From contig NFUV01000002.1 of the NCBI GenBank assembly GCA_002127295.1, positions 620,001-684,000 of the forward strand: DNA of 64,000 nt. The letters are read 5' to 3'. This stretch comes from Chitinophagaceae bacterium IBVUCB2 (GTDB lineage Bacteria; Bacteroidota; Bacteroidia; Chitinophagales; Chitinophagaceae). The translations under genes and the position numbers were made by a program. A model generated the notes under the pieces. It was not told the origin of the DNA. It ran no database searches and worked only from the letters and a program-made list of their open reading frames with translations. Position 1 is the first letter of the stretch; each line of letters opens with the position of its first letter. Shown here piece after piece: positions 37,871 through 47,782 of this stretch.

Positions 37871-39727
37871 ATGGCAAAAATTGGTATCAATATAGCAACC
37901 GGAAGTATTCAGCAACAAGAAATGATTGTTGGTATTGACTTAGGGACTACCAATAGTTTGGTGGCCGTAATTCACCCGGATACTAAAAAACCCGTTGTGT
38001 TAAAAGAGTTTGATGGAAATTCATTAGTGCCTTCTGTCATTCACTTTGGAGAAGCCGGCACTGTATCAGTAGGAGAGGAGGCAAAAAAATATTTAATTAT
38101 CGAGCCACAGAATACAATTTTTTCCGTTAAACGGTTGATGGGGAAATCCTACAATGATGTTCGTAACACTTCTTCCTTTTTTACTTACAAAGTGATAGAT
38201 GACAATACAGAGAGTCTTGTAAAGGTTCAGGCTGGGGAAAAATTCTACTCGCCAGTGGAATTGTCATCACTGATACTGAAGGAGCTTAAAACAAGAGCGG
38301 AACATATTTTGAAAACTCCTGTACACAAAGCGGTAATAACTGTTCCTGCCTACTTTAATGATTCACAAAGACAGGCGACAAGAGATGCAGGAAAATTGGC
38401 AGGACTGGATGTTTTACGCATTGTGAATGAACCAACAGCTGCAAGCCTTGCTTATGGATTTGGTTTAAATAAAGATGAAATCAAAACTATTGCTGTTTAT
38501 GATTTAGGGGGAGGAACTTTTGATATATCAGTACTAAGAATTGCAGGCGGCATATTTGAAGTGCTTTCTACAAATGGCGACACTTACCTTGGAGGAGATG
38601 ACTTTGATAGTGCAATTGTAAAAAATTGGATTTCTCAGATTGGAGTATCAGAAAAAGAATTGTCCGAGAATAAAAACCTTTCACAGGAGCTCCGGCTTCT
38701 TGCAGAGGAAGCTAAAATTTACCTGAGCTCAAATGACTTATTCACTGCGAATGTTACTGATAAACAAGTACAGTTGTCAATAACCCAATTTGAAAATTTG
38801 ATAAAACCTTTTGTAGACAAAACGATTAACTGTTGCAAAAATGCTCTAAGCGATGCAAACCTTACAGTTGATAATATTGACGAAATAGTGATGGTTGGAG
38901 GCTCAACAAGGGTTCCATTGGTAAAAAAAATGGTCAGTGAGGTTTTTCAAAAGAAGGTTAATGATTTTTTAAATCCTGATGAAATAGTAGCTCTTGGAGC
39001 TGCTATACAAGCCGATATTCTTGCAGGAAACAATAAAGATCTTTTATTACTTGATATTACACCATTGTCGCTGGGTATAGAGACAATGGGTGGGCTAATG
39101 GATGTGTTAATGGCTCGTAATTCCAAAATACCATCTAAGGCTTCAAGGCAATACACAACACAAAAAGATGGACAAGGTAGTATGCGGATTGCTGTTTACC
39201 AGGGGGAAAGAGATTTGGTAAAGGACAATAGAAAATTAGCCGAGTTCAATCTCACGGGAATTCCGGGTATGCCTGCAGGATTGCCTAAAGTAGAAATAAC
39301 TTTTTTAATTAATGCAGATGGTATTCTTCAGGTAAAAGCAAAAGAATTAAGAAGCGGTGTAGAGCAAACAATCGAAGTAAAACCTCAATATGGGTTAACA
39401 GATGAAGAAGTGGAGCAAATGCTATTGGCGTCTATTACTCATGCAAAAGAGGATATAAAAATAAGAGCATTGGTAGAGGCACAAACAGAAGCGAAGATAT
39501 TGTTGGATACAACCGCACAGTTTCTTCAAAAAAACCGTTCCTTTCTTACATCAACTGAATTGGCAGAAACGGAAATGGCTATGGAGGAGTTGAACAGTCT
39601 ATTACCTGCCGGAACGAAGGATTCAATTCATGCCGGCATTGAAAAATTAAACGAGATTTCAAGACCTTATGCAGAAAGATTAATGGATGAGGCAGTGAAT
39701 AAAGCTATGAAGGGGAAGGTGATTTAG
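37871..39727 (+). CDS. hscA: Hsp70-type chaperone HscA
   Basis: 618 residues, shorter than DnaK and lacking its long disordered C-terminal tail. ATPase motifs are GIDLGTTNS at 21-29, [16 protein letters not shown] and [10 protein letters not shown]. The 20-residue N-terminal extension before the ATPase and the overall length fit the HscA branch, which with HscB hands Fe-S clusters from IscU. No hscB or isc gene is in the window, so a second DnaK paralogue remains possible. The last 23 bases overlap the convergent YfhO-like gene. Confidence 0.82.
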   Translation: MAKIGINIATGSIQQQEMIVGIDLGTTNSLVAVIHPDTKKPVVLKEFDGNSLVPSVIHFGEAGTVSVGEEAKKYLIIEPQNTIFSVKRLMGKSYNDVRNTSSFFTYKVIDDNTESLVKVQAGEKFYSPVELSSLILKELKTRAEHILKTPVHKAVITVPAYFNDSQRQATRDAGKLAGLDVLRIVNEPTAASLAYGFGLNKDEIKTIAVYDLGGGTFDISVLRIAGGIFEVLSTNGDTYLGGDDFDSAIVKNWISQIGVSEKELSENKNLSQELRLLAEEAKIYLSSNDLFTANVTDKQVQLSITQFENLIKPFVDKTINCCKNALSDANLTVDNIDEIVMVGGSTRVPLVKKMVSEVFQKKVNDFLNPDEIVALGAAIQADILAGNNKDLLLLDITPLSLGIETMGGLMDVLMARNSKIPSKASRQYTTQKDGQGSMRIAVYQGERDLVKDNRKLAEFNLTGIPGMPAGLPKVEITFLINADGILQVKAKELRSGVEQTIEVKPQYGLTDEEVEQMLLASITHAKEDIKIRALVEAQTEAKILLDTTAQFLQKNRSFLTSTELAETEMAMEELNSLLPAGTKDSIHAGIEKLNEISRPYAERLMDEAVNKAMKGKVI

Positions 39728-41777
39728 TAACAAACTTTCTAATCCAATTAACCGCTTTCCAAACAAGAAATATTACTACGATAAGATGTAATGCAAAAGC
39801 GGCAAGCCATACTGACTTTCTTTCATATTTGAACTCCACCACACCTTCACCTTTGGGAATTATAATACTCATTCCTGGTCGGTTGTCCGCAATTATTTCA
39901 ACTTCTTTTTTGTTATAAAATGATCTCCATCCTTTATAATAATTTTGCTGTACTGTTAGAACAGAAGAGTCTTGGCTATATACTAATGCCTTGATGAATG
40001 TTGGACGCTGAACCAATAGATTAATAGTATTCTTCGTTGAATCGCTTTCAATTAATAATATGGAATTTTCAGTTTTTACCTCTTTGGCAATTGCTGCTGA
40101 AGAATCAGAATAAAAATTATTTAATGTTAACGGCCCTCTATATGAATCCCGTGTGGAAATTTCTTTTCTAAATATATTTACGTTGTTCCAGGTATTGCCT
40201 TTGTTATCAATATAGGAGACGGCAACATCAGCAGGCTTTATTGATTGTACGGGAAATCCGTTTGTAGGATGTAGGATAGCACTGACCTCCGCAATTGAAG
40301 AACTACTAACTGAGAAAAAAGGTGTGCATATAAGTGTATTAATTATAAGATCAAATATAAGTACCAAATTTAACAGAGCTGTCCGTTTTATTTTTAATAG
40401 TACTAGAATTGCTATGAGAAAAAAGATTTGAATAATTGCACTTATGAATAATGAATTATGGTAAGTAATGTTTTTTATAAATATTGTGAGGTTGCTAAAA
40501 GAAATATTTTGTAAGGCGTTTATATGTAAGGCCCCTACAAATAAGCTAACAGCCAGTAATAAATATGCAGTGCGATATATGGCTTTTGATTCAGGGGCTT
40601 TAATGAATAATTCAGTAAAATTTTTATATCGAAATGTATTGGCTGTAAAAATGATAATTGCTATTATAAAGTATAGTCTGAAAATTGCAGGATTTCGGAA
40701 ATAAGCGAAACCCGGAAATATATTCAGCAAATTTCTTATTGGAGTCATTTCCCCAAATGAAATCAGCAAAAACAACACGGCAGTAAAAAGAATAAAAATT
40801 GATGATTTATTTTTTTCTTTAATCACTCGCCATATTGACAACGGTAAAAGCAATATTATTAATAAACCCATGTAACTATCCAACATAGTTCCTTCTGTAT
40901 TTAGGAAACCCATTTTTACTGAAGAAAAGGGAAGCAGTAAGTTGCTGAGAGATGCAGGGTGAAGGTAGTTAGAGTTAAAGAAACCTGTATCAGATGCAAT
41001 AGAACTCCCTCTGCCAATATGTTGCAATACCTCAGTGGTAAAATAAACACAAGGTAAACAAAACAGCAAAGTAAAAAAGGCGGCAACTCCCAAATATTTG
41101 ATCCGGGAGGGCCTTTTATTTTTTTCTTTTTCAAAAAATAAAAACCAGATTAAAACAAAAACTATAAGACTATACGAAGTGATAATATTAAAAGCTGCAT
41201 ATACACTTGTAAACATTAGCGTATATACTATTGCAAATTGAATTGAATTTCTTAACGAGGGTGTGTGAAGTAAGCTTAGCAAGCATGAAATAACAAGTGG
41301 AATAAACGCAGCGGCAGTAATATATAAAAGCCATTGTGTAGATCCGACCACAAACCCGGAAAGCATATAGCATATAGCAAATAACTGGGAGAGCTTTTGA
41401 TCTTTAAGAATGTGTTTTTGCAGCAAGTAAAACATTCCCCATCCGGCAAGCAACACAAAAAACATAAATTCAATGTGCAGTGTATAGATGTTGTAGTTAA
41501 ATAGAGAGCTAAAAAGTATTTGTGGAGTGCTGAATATTCCCCATGTCAAATTACTTTGGAGCGGAAACCCCATTCCCCATGTATTGAACCAATAGGGAAT
41601 TTCACCGTTATGTATAGATTGGCTGATAAAATGATTGATGGGATACTCAAGTGCAATGATATCATTTTTAAGAGCCTTTAGCATAAAGCTAACGGGTGCA
41701 AAAGCAAGCAAGCCGGCAACGGATATAATTAGGTAAGGCTGCAGTATTTTTTTTAAAGAAGGTTGTTCCTCTTTCAA
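39705..41777 (-). CDS. YfhO-like multi-spanning membrane protein
   Basis: 690 residues with about 12-13 membrane segments, an extracytoplasmic domain near residues 500-640 and a last C-terminal helix ([19 protein letters not shown]). This resembles YfhO, a GT-C-like membrane family linked to glycosylation of cell-wall polymers in Bacillus. The start is TTG at 41777, 10 bases after the SDR stop; no in-frame ATG exists upstream, and the first internal Met (residue 32) would cut into the first membrane helix. Last gene of the run that begins at ribE. Confidence 0.8.
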   Translation of the reverse strand: MKEEQPSLKKILQPYLIISVAGLLAFAPVSFMLKALKNDIIALEYPINHFISQSIHNGEIPYWFNTWGMGFPLQSNLTWGIFSTPQILFSSLFNYNIYTLHIEFMFFVLLAGWGMFYLLQKHILKDQKLSQLFAICYMLSGFVVGSTQWLLYITAAAFIPLVISCLLSLLHTPSLRNSIQFAIVYTLMFTSVYAAFNIITSYSLIVFVLIWFLFFEKEKNKRPSRIKYLGVAAFFTLLFCLPCVYFTTEVLQHIGRGSSIASDTGFFNSNYLHPASLSNLLLPFSSVKMGFLNTEGTMLDSYMGLLIILLLPLSIWRVIKEKNKSSIFILFTAVLFLLISFGEMTPIRNLLNIFPGFAYFRNPAIFRLYFIIAIIIFTANTFRYKNFTELFIKAPESKAIYRTAYLLLAVSLFVGALHINALQNISFSNLTIFIKNITYHNSLFISAIIQIFFLIAILVLLKIKRTALLNLVLIFDLIINTLICTPFFSVSSSSIAEVSAILHPTNGFPVQSIKPADVAVSYIDNKGNTWNNVNIFRKEISTRDSYRGPLTLNNFYSDSSAAIAKEVKTENSILLIESDSTKNTINLLVQRPTFIKALVYSQDSSVLTVQQNYYKGWRSFYNKKEVEIIADNRPGMSIIIPKGEGVVEFKYERKSVWLAAFALHLIVVIFLVWKAVNWIRKFVTKSPSPS

Positions 41778-41787
41778 ATTACGGGGT

Positions 41788-42537
41788 TTAATTTTTACTT
41801 TTCAGCTTCCACGAGCCATTCACCACCGAATCATAAATAAAAATCGGTAAAAGTCGTTGGAGATGGTACACCAACCACCATCTTTTTGTAATAAAAGCTC
41901 TTGCCTTTTTTTTATCGATGGCTTTTTTAGATTCACGGGCAGCTTTATCAGGAGAAGCAACCCAAAATAGGCGGTCTCCTTTTCCCATTGCTGTATCAAT
42001 ATATCCGGGAATCAACTCTGTTATACTAATATTGTTTCTCTCGTACTTTGATTTTACCCGCAAACTTTCAAGATATATAGATTGAAATGCTTTACTGGCA
42101 TGATAAGCCGGAGCCGCTTTATTGCCACGGGCGGCAGCTATTGATGTTATGCCAACAATATGACCATGACCGGTTTCAAGAAAATGTTCCCAGGCGGCAC
42201 TGATGATTTTGGTGAATCCCCTTACATTTATATCTGTTGTTTCTGTTTCGGGCTTCTCTGCAAGTATATTATTAAATTTAATTACTGAAGCAGCAATGAT
42301 AATAATATCTACTCCATTGAGTGATTTAATTAGCTGCTTTATTTGCAAGCCAATGTTCTCATTAGCAATATCAGCTTGTTGAATGAATATTTTTCCGGGG
42401 TATTGAAGTTCCAGTTCTTTTAATAAATTCCCTCTTCGGGACATAACGCCTATCATACAATCTTCTTCAGCATACAATTCTGCAAGCCGTCTTCCCAGCC
42501 CTGAGCTTGCACCAATGATGATGACTTTCTTACTCAT
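41788..42537 (-). CDS. Short-chain dehydrogenase/reductase
   Basis: 249 residues, classical SDR. GASSGLG at residues 8-14 binds NAD(P). The active-site serine is in GITSIAA near 132 and YHASK near residue 145 supplies Tyr and Lys. The C-terminus has a hydrophobic helix (LLPIFIYDSVV) that may bind the membrane, as in retinol/sterol-type SDRs. It overlaps the radical SAM gene upstream by 4 bases (ATGA), so the two are translated together. Substrate unknown. Confidence 0.88.
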   Translation of the reverse strand: MSKKVIIIGASSGLGRRLAELYAEEDCMIGVMSRRGNLLKELELQYPGKIFIQQADIANENIGLQIKQLIKSLNGVDIIIIAASVIKFNNILAEKPETETTDINVRGFTKIISAAWEHFLETGHGHIVGITSIAAARGNKAAPAYHASKAFQSIYLESLRVKSKYERNNISITELIPGYIDTAMGKGDRLFWVASPDKAARESKKAIDKKKARAFITKRWWLVYHLQRLLPIFIYDSVVNGSWKLKSKN

Positions 42538-43709
42538 GAACGAACTATTTGCTTATAGCTTTTTTTCTTTTCCTTTTCCCACCAATATTGACCTAACATT
42601 TTTCTTGTAGCAAATTGGCCAAAATATTTTTCAAAACTTCGGTATAATATTACGTCATACTTGCGGTGAAAATTAATCCAGCAGGCGTTACAATTCTTAC
42701 TATAATGTTTTTGTTTTTTTTGCGCTTCAGCTCCGTTGAAAACTTCATCCAATGTATTGGTAAAAACATTGCCAATCATAACGTTCAGGTTCTGGCAAAT
42801 AGGGACATCCCCATTAGGTAATATAACAAGGCTATCAAGAATGCTATAGCAATTCAATTTTAAGCCACCTCTTCTCCATTCATCATACAAAACAAGAAAG
42901 TCAAAATTTTCTGGAAACTCTTTTATTATTTCTGGAATATTATCTCTGATATTAATTAATTGTTCCTTGGTAACGGGCGGGGGCATCATACCCGTTGAAT
43001 GCTCTGGCCTCGAACCAATCAATTGTTTTGCCTCTTTAAAAGAACGTATCTCATCAGATTTAAGTGAACCAATATCGTTAAAGTGGGCTGTTTCTATTGT
43101 GTCAAAAAATGAGATGTCATTATAAACGCCAACCCGCATGTCAATACCATATTTTTTTGCTACTCCAGCTACATGTTTCATATCATTGAAATCATTGTAA
43201 GGAGATAAAGTAAACATTAAACTGATCGGCACTTTTTTATGAGTCTTCTCTAAAACATTAATGATGCCTTCATACCCATCTTTTCCCCTCATATGCAGGT
43301 ATGAATCTTTGTCGCCGTCAACAGAAATGAATAAGCGTTGAGGCGGACACTTGTCAACAGCTTCAATAACACTTTCAGGTTTTAGGGCATTGGTCAGTAA
43401 ATCAAAATTTGGATGATGTTTATTAAACCAGGTCATTATATCCATTGCATCCGGGTGTAAGAGAAACTCACCTCCTTCCAAACCCACCGTTGTTTTTTTT
43501 GTAACACAACGGCTGTTCATTATTTCCTTTATTTTTTCAAAAGGCAAATAATTTACTGGCCTTTTGGTCCATATAAGACAATGTTTACAGGCCGAGTCAC
43601 AAAGATCAGTTCCATAAATCATCAAAGTAGACAATTTCTTATGTCCTGGTCTCCATTGGTTGTTAAGAAAAGTCAGGCCCCGGTTTATATAGTTTTTGGC
43701 AGAGTACAT
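42534..43709 (-). CDS. Radical SAM/SPASM domain protein
   Basis: 391 residues. The 4Fe-4S radical SAM motif CxxxCxxC is Cys37, Cys41 and Cys44, and a GGEF-type SAM-binding motif follows (GLEGGEFLLHP). The C-terminal SPASM-like cysteines are in LNCYSILDS, VPICQNLN and NCNACW, indicating extra Fe-S clusters. SPASM enzymes often modify peptides or small molecules, but no precursor peptide gene is visible between 43709 and 43803. Its coupling to the SDR argues for a common pathway. Confidence 0.88.
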   Translation of the reverse strand: MYSAKNYINRGLTFLNNQWRPGHKKLSTLMIYGTDLCDSACKHCLIWTKRPVNYLPFEKIKEIMNSRCVTKKTTVGLEGGEFLLHPDAMDIMTWFNKHHPNFDLLTNALKPESVIEAVDKCPPQRLFISVDGDKDSYLHMRGKDGYEGIINVLEKTHKKVPISLMFTLSPYNDFNDMKHVAGVAKKYGIDMRVGVYNDISFFDTIETAHFNDIGSLKSDEIRSFKEAKQLIGSRPEHSTGMMPPPVTKEQLINIRDNIPEIIKEFPENFDFLVLYDEWRRGGLKLNCYSILDSLVILPNGDVPICQNLNVMIGNVFTNTLDEVFNGAEAQKKQKHYSKNCNACWINFHRKYDVILYRSFEKYFGQFATRKMLGQYWWEKEKKKSYKQIVRS

Positions 43710-43802
43710 AGTTTAGTAAAAAAAGTAAGCAGTCTTTTATTGAGTGCTTTCTTGTTGCCGAAGATTATTAAAAGTAGTAAGAATTAAGCATTGCATAGGT
43801 TT

Positions 43803-44897
43803 TTATGCATACTTGTTTTTCAATCGTAAAAATGGTTTTTCGAAATAATGGTAACTAAAGAGACTTAATAACACTGCAGCAGTTGTTACGATAATACCAC
43901 CACTTATTTCAGCAATGCGGTAGCTGAGATTTATATTATTGAAAATTATGTCACGGAAATAGGGAAATAATAAAATATATACCGGCCAATGATATACATA
44001 AAGACCGTACGATATTTTACCAAAAAATTTTAAGATTGCATTATTAAAAAGAACTTGAATCATTCTAGACTCTCCGGTCACTGCTTCATAAACAAGGATT
44101 CCAAACAGAACAGCAAAAGTAGTATAACCTACAAAAGCAAGATAGGGGAGAGTAACTGATTGTTGATTATTAATAAAATAAAAACCAAAATTTATTGCAG
44201 CCATCAACAAAACAATAAGGGTTGTATATTTTTTCAGAAAGTTGGGATAAGTACGCATTAATAACGCCAGCATGCTACCTATACAAAGCCCATCAATACG
44301 GGTAAAAGTATAAAGGCTGCTATAGGCCAAGTCTTCAACTTTATACATCCATATTGCATACCGGGCAATTATTACTGCTACCAGTATAAATGATGCTACA
44401 ACAAGAAGTTTTTTTGGGCTGCGAATCAGTAGTATTATAAAGGGCCACACAAGATAAAACTGCTCTTCAACTGCCAAAGACCAGGTGTGCAGCAGTATTT
44501 TATCGCCATAAGGCTCTTTAAATATATAGAGCCAATTTTGCAAATAGGTCCAGAGCCAAAATTGATTATTGGTATAATAACTACTGTTGATATTAATGCT
44601 TTTGATATTTGGTAATATTAAAAGGCAAATAATCAATGTTAGGTAGAAGAGAGGAAAGATGCGTAACACCCTGCGCATATAAAAATTTCTAAGAAAATTT
44701 GGCTTGTCAAGGGTTTTTAAAAGGATATCAGTGATAAGAAATCCGGAAAGAACAAAGAATAAATCCACTCCTAGCCAGCCAAAAAAGAAATAATTCATGA
44801 ACCCAAAATTGTGTAAGAATACAACGAGTAAAATGGCAACTCCCCGCAAACCATCAAGGGCAGGATAATAAGACCTGGCGGTGTTATCGGCAGTCAT
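43803..44897 (-). CDS. Membrane acyltransferase (acyltransferase-3, OafA/YrhL type)
   Basis: 364 residues with about 10 membrane helices. The family opening YPALDGLRGVAILLVVFLHN contains the catalytic-type histidine, and RRVLRIFPLFY follows. There is no SGNH domain at the C-terminus. Such enzymes O-acylate surface glycans or lipids. It lies 24 bases after ribE and 93 bases before the radical SAM gene on the same strand. Confidence 0.9.
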   Translation of the reverse strand: MTADNTARSYYPALDGLRGVAILLVVFLHNFGFMNYFFFGWLGVDLFFVLSGFLITDILLKTLDKPNFLRNFYMRRVLRIFPLFYLTLIICLLILPNIKSININSSYYTNNQFWLWTYLQNWLYIFKEPYGDKILLHTWSLAVEEQFYLVWPFIILLIRSPKKLLVVASFILVAVIIARYAIWMYKVEDLAYSSLYTFTRIDGLCIGSMLALLMRTYPNFLKKYTTLIVLLMAAINFGFYFINNQQSVTLPYLAFVGYTTFAVLFGILVYEAVTGESRMIQVLFNNAILKFFGKISYGLYVYHWPVYILLFPYFRDIIFNNINLSYRIAEISGGIIVTTAAVLLSLFSYHYFEKPFLRLKNKYA

Positions 44898-44921
44898 GTA
44901 GTTGCGGTAGAAATGGGTTAG

Positions 44922-45515
44922 TTATTTCGCTTTCAAAGATAATCTTCTAAGCAGATACTTGCCAACTAAGTCAAATTCAAAGTTTACAATATCATCTGCC
45001 TCCACATGCTTGATATTAGTATGTTCAAAAGTGTAAGGGATTACTGCAACTTTCAGGCTCTTCTTTTTCACATTAAACACCGTCAGACTAATGCCGTTGA
45101 TACATATAGACCCCTTCTCAATTATCAAGTCGGCGAATTTTTTAGGAAACTCAAATTCAAATTCCCAACTGCCTCCTTTATCTTTTTTGTTAATGCATAT
45201 GCCAGTGGTATCAACATGGCCTTGGACCAAATGACCGTCAATTCTGTCATTTAATCTGAGACATCGTTCAAGATTAACAAGATGTCCCGTTTTCCAACTA
45301 TCAGCATTTGTTTTTTGCAAAGTTTCTTCTATTGCCGTTACCCGGTGTGTGCTGCCGATAACTTCTTCCACTGTAAGGCAAATGCCGTTATGGCTTACAC
45401 TTTGGTCTACCTTAAGCTCAGAAGAAATAGGTGAATGAAGCCAAAAAGTTCTATTTGATCCATTGAGAATGAGTTCTTTAACGACGGCGGTGGACTCTAT
45501 TATACCTGTAAACAT
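44922..45515 (-). CDS. ribE: Riboflavin synthase alpha subunit
   Basis: 197 residues made of two lumazine-binding domains in tandem. The MFTGIIE start, the GICLTV motif and its second copy GISLTV, and GHLVQGHVDTTG are all present. It forms riboflavin from two molecules of 6,7-dimethyl-8-ribityllumazine. First gene of the minus-strand run toward 39705. Divergent from rpsU with 98 bases between. Confidence 0.95.
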   Translation of the reverse strand: MFTGIIESTAVVKELILNGSNRTFWLHSPISSELKVDQSVSHNGICLTVEEVIGSTHRVTAIEETLQKTNADSWKTGHLVNLERCLRLNDRIDGHLVQGHVDTTGICINKKDKGGSWEFEFEFPKKFADLIIEKGSICINGISLTVFNVKKKSLKVAVIPYTFEHTNIKHVEADDIVNFEFDLVGKYLLRRLSLKAK

Positions 45516-45567
45516 AAGGCAAGATAAATCTTTTCTTTACTCATTTCAGAGTTTCACTTTTCCCCCT

Positions 45568-45575
45568 TATCTTTG
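45568..45575 (+). promoter_or_regulatory. TAnnTTTG -7 box of rpsU
   Basis: TATCTTTG, exact match, 38 bases before the rpsU ATG, leaving room for the Shine-Dalgarno in the leader. Confidence 0.65.
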
Positions 45576-45595
45576 CAATCCTAAAAAAAATACCG

Positions 45596-45603
45596 AAGGA
45601 GGT
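45596..45603 (+). promoter_or_regulatory. Strong Shine-Dalgarno of rpsU
   Basis: AAGGAGGT, an eight-base complement of the 16S anti-SD, with 10 bases to the ATG. None of the other ribosomal, tuf or RNA polymerase genes here has such a site, so it stands out as regulatory. Confidence 0.88.
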
Positions 45604-45613
45604 ATAAAATTTT

Positions 45614-45811
45614 ATGCTGATTATTGATTCTAAAGACTGCGAAAACATAGACAAAGCTTTAAAGAAGTACAAGAAGAAATTCGAAAAATCTAAAGTGCTA
45701 CTTCAATTGCGTGAACGTCAGGCTTTCATCAAACCTTCTGTAAGACGCAGGGGCGAAGTGCTTAAAGCTGTTTACAAGCAGAACTTAGCCAGCGGCAAAA
45801 TCGAAAAATAA
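45614..45811 (+). CDS. rpsU: 30S ribosomal protein bS21
   Basis: 65 residues, basic, with the bS21 pattern of an N-terminal strand (LIIDSKDCENIDKALKKYKKKFEKS) and a long arginine/lysine helix (RERQAFIKPSVRRR). bS21 sits on the 30S platform near the 3' end of 16S rRNA. In Flavobacterium johnsoniae, published work shows that bS21 helps hide the anti-SD and that rpsU itself has a strong SD. The same arrangement is seen here. Followed by a strong terminator, so it is monocistronic. Confidence 0.97.
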   Translation: MLIIDSKDCENIDKALKKYKKKFEKSKVLLQLRERQAFIKPSVRRRGEVLKAVYKQNLASGKIEK

Positions 45812-45832
45812 CTTATTCGGTTAATCATATTT

Positions 45833-45880
45833 AAGGATAGCAGCAAGTTGTATAACTTTGCTGCTATCCTTCTTTTATTT
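45833..45880 (+). terminator. Rho-independent terminator of rpsU
   Basis: Perfect 14-bp stem (45833-45846 with 45858-45871), 11-base loop that can pair further, then TCTTTTATTT. Confidence 0.9.
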
Positions 45881-45906
45881 ATAAGGTAAAGTCTCTTCAA
45901 TATCTT

Positions 45907-46809
45907 ATGCCGTCAAATTCCAAACAGATTATTCAACCTTTCATTAGTTACCTGCAGTACGAAAAAAGGTATTCTGCAAATACTATTACCTCATATTCTG
46001 CAGACCTGAGCGAATTTTTTGCCTATTTGAACTTGCAATTTGGCAACACTTTACTAAAGGACATAAATCACATACAAATTCGCAGTTGGTTGGCTGGCCT
46101 TAAGGATAAAGGACTCACATCAAAATCCATTAATAGAAAAATATCAAGTCTAAAATCTTTTTTTAAATACTGTGTTAGAACAGAGATGCTGAAAAATAGT
46201 CCAATGACTAAAATTATCAGCCCGAAAATTGGGAAGCGGCTTCCTGTATTTGTAAACGAAGAAGAAACAAAAAAACTGGTTGATACCCTTAATAATTCTG
46301 CTGAAACCTGGAAGAGCTTGAATGCAAAAATGCTGATAACTATATTTTATAATACAGGTATGCGTTTGAGCGAATTAATTTCACTGAAAGAAAAGCAAAT
46401 TGATTTTAGCCGGTCTTCTATTAAAGTATTAGGAAAGGGTAATAAGGAAAGAGTTATTCCAGTAAATAAAGAAACAATTGAAAATATCAGGCACTATCAA
46501 GAACTAAAAAATAAAGAACTCGAAACCTCAGAAGATTTTTTGCTTGTAACAGAAAAGGGGAAAAAGCTCTATCCAAAATATGCTTATCTGCTGGTAAATC
46601 AATATCTCGGAACTGTCGGTACACTCGATAAAAAAAGTCCGCATGTGCTTCGTCACACCTTTGCTACACATCTAATGAATAATGGAGCCGACCTAAACGC
46701 TGTAAAAGAGTTGCTTGGCCATAACAGTCTAGCTTCCACACAGGTTTATACACACAATAGCATAGAGAAATTAAAAGATATACATAAAAAAGCTCATCCG
46801 AAAGCCTGA
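45907..46809 (+). CDS. xerC: Tyrosine recombinase of the XerC/XerD type
   Basis: 300 residues, the usual Xer length. An N-terminal SAM-like DNA-binding domain (residues 8-95) precedes the catalytic domain with Arg153, Lys177, His246, Arg249, His272 and nucleophile Tyr281, all present. Xer proteins resolve chromosome dimers at dif. The setting between rpsU and hpf is a core locus and shows no mobile-element hallmarks, so it is a housekeeping recombinase. XerC versus XerD cannot be decided from the sequence alone. Confidence 0.88.
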   Translation: MPSNSKQIIQPFISYLQYEKRYSANTITSYSADLSEFFAYLNLQFGNTLLKDINHIQIRSWLAGLKDKGLTSKSINRKISSLKSFFKYCVRTEMLKNSPMTKIISPKIGKRLPVFVNEEETKKLVDTLNNSAETWKSLNAKMLITIFYNTGMRLSELISLKEKQIDFSRSSIKVLGKGNKERVIPVNKETIENIRHYQELKNKELETSEDFLLVTEKGKKLYPKYAYLLVNQYLGTVGTLDKKSPHVLRHTFATHLMNNGADLNAVKELLGHNSLASTQVYTHNSIEKLKDIHKKAHPKA

Positions 46810-46961
46810 TCATTTACGGCGTCACAATAAAAAAATTAAGGAAATTTTGTTTGGGGGAAACCCTCATTTGAACTAACTTGAAGTCAGACAGAAGAACTCC
46901 AAATCCCTAAAAGAAGGCCAAGTAAAAGTTCTTTATTTATTATTTCATTGTTTTAAAAAAG

Positions 46962-47267
46962 ATGACTATGAACGTAAAAATTCAATCTGTTCATTTTGAT
47001 GCAGACAGTAAGTTAATTGAGTATGTTAACCGCAAACTGGAGAAGCTGAAAAATTTCAGTGATCGCATCATTCAGGTAAATGTGTTTTTAAAACTAGACA
47101 ATGTTGTCCACAATATTAAGGACAAGATTGCAGAGATCAGGGTGCATGTTCCCAGACACAATTTTTTTGTAAAATCAACTAGTAAATCATTTGAAGAGTC
47201 GTTCGATAATGCTTTCGACTCTATGGTAACTCAAATCAAAAGAAATAAAGAAAAACAAGCAGCTTAA
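46962..47267 (+). CDS. hpf: Ribosome hibernation promoting factor (HPF/RaiA family)
   Basis: 101 residues, the short form without the C-terminal dimerisation domain. VKIQSVHFDADSKL opens the family fold, and NVVHNIKDKIAEIRVHVP and SFEESFDNAFD are typical. Binds the 30S subunit in stationary phase and favours inactive ribosomes. ATG at 46962 or 46968 possible. Followed by a strong terminator. Confidence 0.93.
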   Translation: MTMNVKIQSVHFDADSKLIEYVNRKLEKLKNFSDRIIQVNVFLKLDNVVHNIKDKIAEIRVHVPRHNFFVKSTSKSFEESFDNAFDSMVTQIKRNKEKQAA

Positions 47268-47276
47268 AAAATCAAG

Positions 47277-47300
47277 ACCTCACTTCGGTGGGGTTTTTTT
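47277..47300 (+). terminator. Rho-independent terminator of hpf
   Basis: ACCTCAC/GTGGGGT stem with one T-G pair, stable TTCG tetraloop, seven T. Ten bases after the stop. Confidence 0.93.
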
Positions 47301-47519
47301 ATGAGTAATAGCGCAGAAACGATTAGCACTTTTTTCTTTCAATACTAAGAGGGATATGGATAATTTCTCTGGGTATAGTGTTCAAACTTCAGCCATAAAT
47401 TGTTCAATCACTAACAGCTTTTTTAATTGTCTTCAATTGGTTTCTATTAATTATTCACAAGTAGTTGAAAACAAACAAAAAAATCCTTCTCCAAAATTTT
47501 TCCAATTATTAAATTCCCT
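47301..47519. other. Intergenic region before the tRNA-tuf operon
   Basis: Holds no gene I can support. A 69-codon plus-strand frame (47356-47565) has no family features and would contain the tRNA promoter box, so it is not called. Confidence 0.5.
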
Positions 47520-47527
47520 TACCTTTG
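47520..47527 (+). promoter_or_regulatory. TAnnTTTG -7 box of the tRNA-tuf operon
   Basis: TACCTTTG, exact match, 42 bases before tRNA-Thr. The same octamer is used for rplK and rpoB. Confidence 0.65.
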
Positions 47528-47569
47528 CCTTCCCAAAAATGGGGGTAGTTCTTTATTGCAATTAAACAA

Positions 47570-47642
47570 GCCGAAATAGCTCAGTTGGTAGAGCAACTGA
47601 TTTGTAATCAGTAGGTCGCTGGTTCGACTCCAGTTTTCGGCT
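47570..47642 (+). tRNA. tRNA-Thr (UGU)
   Basis: Acceptor stem GCCGAAA/TTTCGGC, D-arm GCTC/GAGC, anticodon stem ACTGA/TCAGT with loop TTTGTAA giving TGT, T-loop TTCGACT. No encoded CCA. Confidence 0.96.
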
Positions 47643-47673
47643 CAGTAATCAGGTGGAAACATCGGATAATTGG

Positions 47674-47756
47674 GGGCAGATGGCCGAGTGGCTAAAGGCG
47701 ACAGACTGTAAATCTGTTCTCTCACGAGTACGTTGGTTCGAATCCAGCTCTGCCCA
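47674..47756 (+). tRNA. tRNA-Tyr (GUA)
   Basis: 83 bases with the long variable arm of class II tRNAs. Acceptor GGGCAGA/TCTGCCC, anticodon stem ACAGA/TCTGT with loop CTGTAAA giving GTA. No encoded CCA. Confidence 0.96.
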
Positions 47757-47782
47757 CATAGTTCTTTTAAAATAGATTACCA

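Noticed and set aside
45907-46809. Xer-type gene as a sign of a mobile element
   Set aside because: It sits between rpsU and hpf in a core locus with no attachment repeats or other mobile genes.
47356-47565. 69-codon plus-strand frame before tRNA-Thr
   Set aside because: Contains the operon's promoter box, has no family features, and would end just before the tRNA.
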